Both the position numbers and the translations under genes were made by a program. Below, one piece after another: positions 57,966-64,000 of a stretch of 64,000 nucleotides of DNA. The stretch spans positions 372,001 through 436,000 of the forward strand of contig JAAMEZ010000058.1 of the NCBI GenBank assembly GCA_013322215.1, written 5' to 3'. Position 1 is the first letter of the stretch. Each line of letters opens with the position of its first letter. The notes below the pieces were generated by a model. That model was not told the origin of the DNA. It saw only the letters and a program-made list of their open reading frames with translations, and ran no database searches. The stretch comes from Martinezella rhizogenes. Its GTDB lineage: Bacteria; Pseudomonadota; Alphaproteobacteria; Rhizobiales; Rhizobiaceae.

Positions 57966-59959
57966 CAGAGGGAACTCCCGAGCATCATCCAGGTAACGAG
58001 GGCTGCAATGCCGAGCAGCATCGCGAAGGCATAGTGATAGAGGTAGCCGGTCTGCAGGCGCACGACGCGGTTGGTGACATCGACGACACGGGCGGCAATG
58101 CCGTTCGGGCCGATGGTGTCGATGACCCCGATATCGCCCTTCTTCCAGAGGAAGCGGCCAAGCGCCTTGGCGGAACGGACGAAGAGGAAGTCATAAAGTT
58201 CGTCGAAGTACCATTTGTTCAACAGGAACTCGTAGAGCACGCGCTGCTGCTGAGCGAGGCGGCGCGGCGTTTCCGGCGACTTGATGTAGAAATACCAGGC
58301 GGTGACGAGGCCGAGAAGCATGGCGATGAACGGGCTGAGCTCAACCCACAAAGGCGCATGCTCCATCTCTTCGAGAATCTTGTTGTCCGGGAGCGTGAAC
58401 AGGGCATGCTTCCAGAATTCCTCGTAGGCGTGACCGACGAAATCGGCGTTGAAATACATGCCGGCACCGACAGCACCGATCGCCAGCAGGTAAAGCGGGA
58501 TCAGCATGACGTTCGGCGATTCATGCACGTGATGCATGACTTCGTGCGAAGCGCGCGGCTTGCCGAAGAAGGTCATGAAGATCAGGCGCCAGGAGTAGAA
58601 GCTGGTGAACATCGCGGCGATGACGAGCAGCGTGAAGGCGAAGCCAGCGGCCGCATTGTGCGAGGCGAAAGCCGCCAGGATGATCGCATCCTTCGAGATG
58701 AAGCCGGCAAAACCGATATGGGTCAGAGGGATACCGACACCGGTAATCGCCAGCGTGCCGATGATCATCATCCAGAAGGTCTTCTGGATATGCGGACGCA
58801 GGCCACCCATATGACGCATGTCCTGCTCACCATCGACGGCGTGGATGACCGAGCCGGCGCAGAGGAAGAGCAGAGCCTTGAAGAAAGCGTGGGTGAAGAG
58901 ATGGAAGATCGCAGCGCCATAAGCGCCGACGCCGAGGGCGACGAACATGTAGCCGAGCTGCGAACAGGTCGAGTAGGCGATGACGCGCTTGATATCGTTC
59001 TGTACGAGGCCGACGGTCGCGGCGAAGAAGGCCGTGATCGCGCCGACGATGGTGACGACGGTCAGCGCATCCTGCGACAGTTCGAAGATCGGCGACATGC
59101 GGGCGACGAGGAAGACGCCGGCGGTGACCATGGTTGCGGCATGGATGAGTGCGGAAACCGGCGTCGGGCCTTCCATGGCGTCCGGCAGCCAGGTGTGCAG
59201 CAGGAACTGCGCCGACTTGCCCATCGCGCCCATAAAGAGCAGCAGGCAGACGGCCGTGAGCGCATGGCCGCGATCGAGATGCATGCCGAAGAGGTTGAGC
59301 ACGATATCCGTCGGCTGACCGCCCTGTCCGGAGGCAAAGCTCTGGGCATTGCCGAAGATGACATCGAAATTGATCGAGCCGAAGAGGACGAAGACGCCTG
59401 CGATGCCGAGCACGAAGCCGAAGTCGCCGACGCGGTTGACGATGAAAGCCTTCATCGCAGCGGCCGAAGCGGACGGCTTCTTGAACCAGAAGCCGATCAG
59501 CAGATACGACGCAAGACCGACGCCTTCCCAGCCGAAGAACATCTGGGCGAGGTTGTCGGAGGTCACCAGCATCAGCATGGCGAAGGTGAAGAGCGAAAGA
59601 TAGGCGAAGAAGCGCGGACGATGCGGATCGTGGTGCATGTATCCGATCGAATAGACGTGAACCAGGGTCGAGACCGAATTCACGACGATCAGCATGACCG
59701 AGGTCAGCGTGTCTACGCGCAGCGACCAGGAGACATCGATGCCGCCGGACTGGATCCAGCGCAGGACTTCAACCTTGATCGGGCCATCCGTATGGCCGAG
59801 CGCCACCGTGAAGAAGACGATCCACGAGAGGACGGCCGCGATGATCATCAGGCCGGTGGTTACATATTCCGAAGCCTTGGCGCCGATCGCGCGGCCGAAA
59901 AGGCCGGCGATGATCGCGCCAATCAGGGGAAGAAAGACGATAGCCTTATATAAAAACAT
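57965..59959 (-). CDS. nuoL: NADH-quinone oxidoreductase subunit L
   Basis: NuoL, the distal antiporter-like subunit, has a C-terminal amphipathic helix that runs along the membrane arm. The 664-residue length fits. Segments seen are FFGWEGVGLASYLLIGFWF, MGKSAQFLLHTWLPDAMEGPTPVSALIHAATMVTAGVFL, IKRVIAYSTCSQLGYMFVALG, with the lysine and glutamate of the proton channel. It follows nuoK by 7 bp. Confidence 0.97.
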   Translation of the reverse strand: MFLYKAIVFLPLIGAIIAGLFGRAIGAKASEYVTTGLMIIAAVLSWIVFFTVALGHTDGPIKVEVLRWIQSGGIDVSWSLRVDTLTSVMLIVVNSVSTLVHVYSIGYMHHDPHRPRFFAYLSLFTFAMLMLVTSDNLAQMFFGWEGVGLASYLLIGFWFKKPSASAAAMKAFIVNRVGDFGFVLGIAGVFVLFGSINFDVIFGNAQSFASGQGGQPTDIVLNLFGMHLDRGHALTAVCLLLFMGAMGKSAQFLLHTWLPDAMEGPTPVSALIHAATMVTAGVFLVARMSPIFELSQDALTVVTIVGAITAFFAATVGLVQNDIKRVIAYSTCSQLGYMFVALGVGAYGAAIFHLFTHAFFKALLFLCAGSVIHAVDGEQDMRHMGGLRPHIQKTFWMMIIGTLAITGVGIPLTHIGFAGFISKDAIILAAFASHNAAAGFAFTLLVIAAMFTSFYSWRLIFMTFFGKPRASHEVMHHVHESPNVMLIPLYLLAIGAVGAGMYFNADFVGHAYEEFWKHALFTLPDNKILEEMEHAPLWVELSPFIAMLLGLVTAWYFYIKSPETPRRLAQQQRVLYEFLLNKWYFDELYDFLFVRSAKALGRFLWKKGDIGVIDTIGPNGIAARVVDVTNRVVRLQTGYLYHYAFAMLLGIAALVTWMMLGSSL

Positions 59960-59966
59960 AGCTTTA

Positions 59967-60275
59967 TCAGCCCTTCATCACGTTGACGTCTTCAACCGCG
60001 ATGGAGCCGCGGTTACGGTAGAAGACGACGAGAATTGCAAGACCGATCGCAGCTTCAGCCGCAGCGACGGTCAAAATGAATAGAGCGAAAACCTGGCCGA
60101 CGATGTCGTTGAGGAACGACGAGAAGGCGACCATGTTGATGTTGACCGCAAGCAATATCAGCTCCACGGACATCAGGATGATGATGACGTTCTTGCGGTT
60201 CAGAAAGATACCAAAGACGCCGAGCACGAAGAGGATGGCGCTGACCGTGAGGTAATGGGAAAGTCCGATGACCAT
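59967..60275 (-). CDS. nuoK: NADH-quinone oxidoreductase subunit K
   Basis: NuoK is a three-helix membrane subunit of complex I. The 102-residue protein has the two conserved glutamates, in MSVELILLAVNINMVAF (helix 2) and VAAAEAAIGLAILVVFYR (helix 3), used for proton transfer. It follows nuoJ by 31 bp. Confidence 0.97.
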   Translation of the reverse strand: MVIGLSHYLTVSAILFVLGVFGIFLNRKNVIIILMSVELILLAVNINMVAFSSFLNDIVGQVFALFILTVAAAEAAIGLAILVVFYRNRGSIAVEDVNVMKG

Positions 60276-60306
60276 GTTCTTGTTCCTTTGATCCTCGTGC
60301 CTCGCC

Positions 60307-60921
60307 TCAGACGCCCTGCCCCGGCTTGACCTTGACCACCTCGACGGCGGTCGCGGGCGTGCGGGCGACCTGTTGGGAAATGTTCTGGCGCTTGATGTGC
60401 GTGCGATGCTTCAGCGTCAGCACGATTGCGCCGATCATCGCGACCAGCAGAACCAGGCCAGCGATCTCGAAGAAATAAACGTAGTTGGTGTAGAGCACGT
60501 CGCCGAGGGCGGCGGTGTTCGTCCGCTGCGTCAGAGCCGGGATCGGCATGGCGACGGACTTGGCAATGGTCGGCGAAATCACGCTGCCGCCGATGACGAC
60601 GATGAGCTCGGCCGCCAGGATGACGCCGATCAAAGCGCCGATCGGTGCGTATTCCAGAATGCCGGCCCTGAGCTCGGAGAAATCGATATCGAGCATCATG
60701 ACGACGAAGAGGAAGAGAACCGCCACGGCGCCGACATAAACGACCAGCAGGATCATCGCCAGGAATTCAGCCCCCATCAGCAGGAAGAGGCCGGCCGCGT
60801 TGAAGAAAACCAGGATGAGGAACAGGACCGAATGGACCGGATTCCGCGCCGAGATAACCATGAACGCCGACGCCACAGCGACAAAGGCGAAGATATAGAA
60901 AAAAAGAGCCTGCAGACCCAT
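60307..60921 (-). CDS. nuoJ: NADH-quinone oxidoreductase subunit J
   Basis: NuoJ is a five-helix membrane subunit near the quinone-binding end of the arm. The 204-residue protein contains SARNPVHSVLFLILVFFNAAGLFLLMGAEFLAMILLVVYVGAVAVLFLFVVMML and FEIAGLVLLVAMIGAIVLTL, the typical helices, followed by a longer hydrophilic C-terminal tail than in E. coli. I use the ATG of MGLQALFF; an upstream 27-codon extension is not conserved. nuoI ends 149 bp upstream. Confidence 0.95.
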   Translation of the reverse strand: MGLQALFFYIFAFVAVASAFMVISARNPVHSVLFLILVFFNAAGLFLLMGAEFLAMILLVVYVGAVAVLFLFVVMMLDIDFSELRAGILEYAPIGALIGVILAAELIVVIGGSVISPTIAKSVAMPIPALTQRTNTAALGDVLYTNYVYFFEIAGLVLLVAMIGAIVLTLKHRTHIKRQNISQQVARTPATAVEVVKVKPGQGV

Positions 60922-61070
60922 GTTGGTGCCTTTTTCGTCTTCCCCCGGGCAGCCGGGAGTTTCCCTGCCCGATGGAGCTCGACCGGACGATAGGTCCGGC
61001 AAAGCCCCGGTCTAGATTGAACCGCGACGGCGACAATCGGCCGCCCGTCACGGCATATTCAAAACTCCGC

Positions 61071-61562
61071 TCAGCGGTACGGCGAGTCGATCGCGATGTT
61101 GCGCGCGATTTCGCGTTCCCAGCGGTCGCCATTCTCCAAAAGCCGCGCCTTGTCGAAGTAGAGCTCTTCGCGGGTCTCGGTGGCGAATTCGAAGTTCGGC
61201 CCTTCGACGATGGCATCGACCGGGCATGCCTCTTGGCAGAAGCCGCAATAGATGCACTTCACCATGTCGATGTCGTAACGCACCGTGCGGCGGGTGCCGT
61301 CGTTGCGGCGCGGCCCGGCCTCGATGGTGATGGCCTGGGCAGGACAGATGGCTTCGCAAAGCTTGCAGGCGATGCAACGCTCTTCGCCGTTGGGATAGCG
61401 GCGCAGCGCATGTTCGCCGCGGAAGCGCGGGCTGACCGGCCCCTTTTCGAAGGGGTAGTTGATCGTTGCCTTCTGTTTGAAGAAGTAACGCATCGACAAA
61501 AAGAATGCGCCGACAAATTCCTTGAGGAACAGCGAGCTGACGGCGTTGGAAATTCCGGCCAT
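61071..61562 (-). CDS. nuoI: NADH-quinone oxidoreductase subunit I
   Basis: NuoI carries two [4Fe-4S] clusters (N6a, N6b) that pass electrons to N2 in NuoB. The 163-residue protein has CIACKLCEAICP and CIYCGFCQEACP, each a CxxCxxCxxxCP motif, and a C-terminal DSPYR. The start ATG at 61562 has GGAGG 6 nt upstream; a TTG 6 bp earlier is in frame but lacks support. It follows nuoH by 40 bp. Confidence 0.97.
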   Translation of the reverse strand: MAGISNAVSSLFLKEFVGAFFLSMRYFFKQKATINYPFEKGPVSPRFRGEHALRRYPNGEERCIACKLCEAICPAQAITIEAGPRRNDGTRRTVRYDIDMVKCIYCGFCQEACPVDAIVEGPNFEFATETREELYFDKARLLENGDRWEREIARNIAIDSPYR

Positions 61563-61602
61563 CTTCAACCTCCAAATCTGCTTGAAGCGAGGATCGACAT
61601 CA

Positions 61603-62646
61603 TCATGCCCATCCCGTCAGCTTCAGCACGAATGCAACGATAACGACCATGGCGAGCGACAGTGGCAGGAAAACCTTCCAGCCAAGGCGCATGAGCTGGT
61701 CGTAGCGGTAGCGCGGCACGAATGCCTTCACCATCGCGAACATGAAGAACACAAAGCACGACTTCAGCAGGAACCAGATGATGCCCGGAACCCAGTTCAG
61801 GATCCAGATATCGACCGGAGGCAGCCAGCCGCCAAGGAAGAGGATCGTCGTCAGCGAGCACATCAGGACAACGGCGGCATATTCGCCGAGCATGAACATC
61901 ATGTACGGCGAAGAACCGTATTCGACCATGAAGCCGGCAACCAGTTCCGATTCCGCTTCCGGAAGGTCGAAGGGCGGACGGTTGGTTTCAGCGAGCGCCG
62001 AAATGAAGAATACGATGAACATCGGGAAGAGCGACAGCCAGTGCCAGTCGAGGAACGAGGCCGGCAGGCCGAGCTTGGTGCCGAGACCGGTCTGCTGCGA
62101 CAGCACGATATCCGTCAGGTTCAGCGAACCGACGCAGAGCAGCACGGTGACGATGACGAGGCCGATCGAGACTTCGTAGGACACCATCTGCGCTGCCGAA
62201 CGGAGCGCGCCGAGGAACGGATACTTCGAGTTCGAAGCCCAGCCGCCCATGATGATGCCGTAAACTTCCAGCGACGAGATCGCCAGAATGTAGAGGATGC
62301 CGACGTTAATGTCGGCAACGACCCAGTTCTGCGCCACCGGCACAACGGCCCAGGTAGAGAGCGCCAGCACCACCGAAACCAGCGGCGCCAGCAGGAACAC
62401 GGTCTTGTTGGCGCCGGCCGGGATGATCGGCTCCTTGAACATGAACTTCAGCAAGTCGGCGAAGGACTGGAACAGGCCGAAGGGACCGACGACGTTCGGG
62501 CCCCGGCGCAGCTGCACGGCAGCCCAGATCTTACGGTCGGCAAGCAGAATGTACGCGATGAAAACCAGCAGGCAGACCAGGAGCAGCAGCGACTGGCCAA
62601 TCATGATCAGCGCCGGCCAGAGATAGGTCGAAACGAATGAATCCAT
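61603..62646 (-). CDS. nuoH: NADH-quinone oxidoreductase subunit H
   Basis: NuoH, the eight-helix heel subunit, lines the quinone chamber. The 347-residue sequence shows RRGPNVVGPFGLFQSFADLLKFMFKEP, AETNRPPFDLPEAESELVAGFMVEYGSSPY (the glutamate- and arginine-rich cytoplasmic loop) and RYDQLMRLGWKVFLPLSL. It follows nuoG by 12 bp. Confidence 0.97.
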   Translation of the reverse strand: MDSFVSTYLWPALIMIGQSLLLLVCLLVFIAYILLADRKIWAAVQLRRGPNVVGPFGLFQSFADLLKFMFKEPIIPAGANKTVFLLAPLVSVVLALSTWAVVPVAQNWVVADINVGILYILAISSLEVYGIIMGGWASNSKYPFLGALRSAAQMVSYEVSIGLVIVTVLLCVGSLNLTDIVLSQQTGLGTKLGLPASFLDWHWLSLFPMFIVFFISALAETNRPPFDLPEAESELVAGFMVEYGSSPYMMFMLGEYAAVVLMCSLTTILFLGGWLPPVDIWILNWVPGIIWFLLKSCFVFFMFAMVKAFVPRYRYDQLMRLGWKVFLPLSLAMVVIVAFVLKLTGWA

Positions 62647-62658
62647 AGTCCTGTGCCC

Positions 62659-64000
62659 TTACTCTGCCGCAACGCGGAAATTGTTGCGGGCCAATGCCGA
62701 GCACTCGGCCATGACAGCCGATGCGCGCGTTATCGGGTTCGTCAAATAGAAGTCTTTGATCGGCGACGCAAATGGCGATTTGCCCATCGCGCCGGCTTTT
62801 TTCGCAAGTGCGGCAATTTGGGCGCTATCGGCTTCGGCAATCTCGTCGATGCCGGCGAAATGCGGGAAGGCTGCGTGGAGCTTCGCGCGCAATTCTCTCA
62901 GCGAATCAAAGGGAAGCTTCTTGCCGAGTACGTCGGAAAGGGCACGGATGATCGCCCAGTCCTCGCGGGCGTCGCCCGGTGCGAAACCGGCGCGGTTGCC
63001 CATCTGAACACGACCTTCGGTGTTGACCCAGGTGCCCGACTTTTCGGTGTAGGCAGCCGCCGGAAGGATGACGTCGGCGCTCTGCGCGCCGTTGTCGCCA
63101 TGCGAGCCGATATAGACCGTGAACTTCGCACCCTTGCGGCTGAAATCGAGCTCATCGGCGCCGAGCAGGAAGAGAACGTCCATCGACGACAGCATGGAAG
63201 CCGCGTTGACGCCCTTTGCGCCCGGCACGAAGCCGAGATCGAGGCCGCCGACGCGCGAGGCCGCCGTGTGCAGCACGGCAAAGCCGTTCCAGCCGTCCTT
63301 GACGACGCCGACGGCCGCAGCGAGCTTGGCGGCATTTGCCAGCACTTCAGCACCGTCTTCGCGGGTCAGCGCGCCCTGGCCGATGATGATCATCGGCTTC
63401 TGAGCATTCTTCAGCACGTCGGCAAAGCTGTGCGAGCCGCTGACGAGATCGGCCAGCGTATCCGGGCCAGCACCGAGATAGTCGTAGGAGTAGCGAAGGT
63501 CCGCAGCCTCACCGATCACACCGATCGGGAACTTGCCGCGGCGCCAGCGTTTGCGGATGCGCGAGTTCATCACGGCAGCCTCGAAGCGCGGATTGGCACC
63601 GACGATCAGCAGCGCGTCAGCGGCTTCGATACCCTGTATGCTCGGGTTGAAGATGTAGCTTGCGCGGCCGAGCGACGGATCAAGCGCCGTCCCGTCCTGG
63701 CGACAGTCGAGATTTTCCGATCCCAGCGATTTCAGCAGTTCGCCGAGGGCGTACATTTCCTCGACCGAGGCGAGATCGCCGGCGATGGCGCCGATCTTGT
63801 CACCGCTGGTGGCGGAAACCGCCGACTTGATGGCCGCGAAAGCATCGCTCCAGCTTGCCGGCTGCAGGCGGCCATCCTTGCGGACATAGGGCTTGTCGAG
63901 ACGCTGGGTCTTCAGACCATCCCAGATGAAGCGGGTCTTGTCGGAGATCCACTCTTCGTTGATCTGCTCGTTGACGCGGGGCAGCACGCGCATGACTTCG
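62659..64000 (-). CDS. nuoG: NADH-quinone oxidoreductase subunit G (N-terminus outside window)
   Basis: NuoG is the large peripheral iron-sulphur subunit. The C-terminal 447 residues are in view, and correspond to the molybdopterin-type domain: ISDKTRFIWDGLKTQRLDKPYVR, ADALLIVGANPRFEAAVMNSRIRKRW, NVAVVKDGWNGFAVLHTAASRVGGLDLGF-like blocks, VLFLLGADELDF, and DVILPAAAYTEKSGTWVNTEGRVQMG. The cluster-binding N-terminal part lies beyond position 64000. It is the first visible gene of the nuo half-operon. Confidence 0.95.
   Translation of the reverse strand, partial: EVMRVLPRVNEQINEEWISDKTRFIWDGLKTQRLDKPYVRKDGRLQPASWSDAFAAIKSAVSATSGDKIGAIAGDLASVEEMYALGELLKSLGSENLDCRQDGTALDPSLGRASYIFNPSIQGIEAADALLIVGANPRFEAAVMNSRIRKRWRRGKFPIGVIGEAADLRYSYDYLGAGPDTLADLVSGSHSFADVLKNAQKPMIIIGQGALTREDGAEVLANAAKLAAAVGVVKDGWNGFAVLHTAASRVGGLDLGFVPGAKGVNAASMLSSMDVLFLLGADELDFSRKGAKFTVYIGSHGDNGAQSADVILPAAAYTEKSGTWVNTEGRVQMGNRAGFAPGDAREDWAIIRALSDVLGKKLPFDSLRELRAKLHAAFPHFAGIDEIAEADSAQIAALAKKAGAMGKSPFASPIKDFYLTNPITRASAVMAECSALARNNFRVAAE

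Noticed and set aside
1..64000. CRISPR array, insertion sequence, prophage or integrase with att site
   Set aside because: No direct-repeat array, transposase or integrase was found. The tRNA-like pair is not flanked by an integrase gene.

Overview
The window comes from an alphaproteobacterium of the order Rhizobiales, most likely Rhizobium or a close relative. The evidence is the gene order (accBC-aat, pyrB-pyrC'-plsY-dprA-topA-rnr, rpmG-pleD-divK, nuoG-N-birA-rnj-mce-proS-lolCD-dnaE), an NDUFA12-type complex I subunit, short prolyl-tRNA synthetase, direct-repeat GTTC-N7-GTTC SOS boxes, and intergenic palindromic repeats of the RIME type. Most of the 64 kb is core chromosome with high GC and dense coding. 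No phage, insertion sequence or CRISPR array is visible.

Layout. 0-10.3 kb: a cut aminotransferase, a DsbA-like oxidoreductase, aroQ, accBC, aat, DUF2167 and DUF1062 genes, then leftward DUF2155, NDUFA12, two GNATs and gatB. 10.4-15.5 kb: an accessory block between gatB and gatA, with a GNAT, a YjhX-type topoisomerase inhibitor, a DUF4139 protein, and a slipin gene preceded by two tandem tRNA-like elements. 15.6-22.5 kb: gatA, gatC, a UPF0173 hydrolase, ruvX, a DUF6105 gene coupled to an unlisted 57-residue membrane ORF, a TetR regulator with its operator, a GNAT and an AidB-like acyl-CoA dehydrogenase. 22.7-34.3 kb: rightward pyrB, a metal-site-deficient dihydroorotase homologue, plsY, dprA, topA, rnr, DUF983, an MFS transporter and rpmG. 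34.3-35.1 kb: a candidate sRNA and an AT-rich spacer. 35.1-42.7 kb: pleD-divK (cell cycle and cyclic-di-GMP), DUF3572, an HAD-like protein, dinB behind a LexA box, and two cell-wall enzymes (GH25 muramidase, L,D-transpeptidase). 42.7-47.8 kb: dnaE and, upstream of it, a LexA box in front of a 28-residue membrane-peptide ORF; a secreted protein gene; and a second LexA box in front of a DUF5680 gene. 47.8-64 kb: lolD, lolC/E, proS, DUF1467, mce, rnj, birA and the nuoN-to-nuoG half of the complex I operon.

The most interesting parts are small. (1) The SOS box, -35, Shine-Dalgarno and 28-codon transmembrane ORF at 46.27-46.41 kb resemble in design the LexA-controlled division inhibitor SidA of Caulobacter. 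(2) Two back-to-back degenerate tRNAs lie upstream of a slipin gene, which recalls RNA-repair or tRNA-damage operons. (3) The dihydroorotase homologue overlapping pyrB has lost almost all of its metal ligands. Several intergenic RNAs are also proposed. All assignments are made by reading the sequence; no database search was run.
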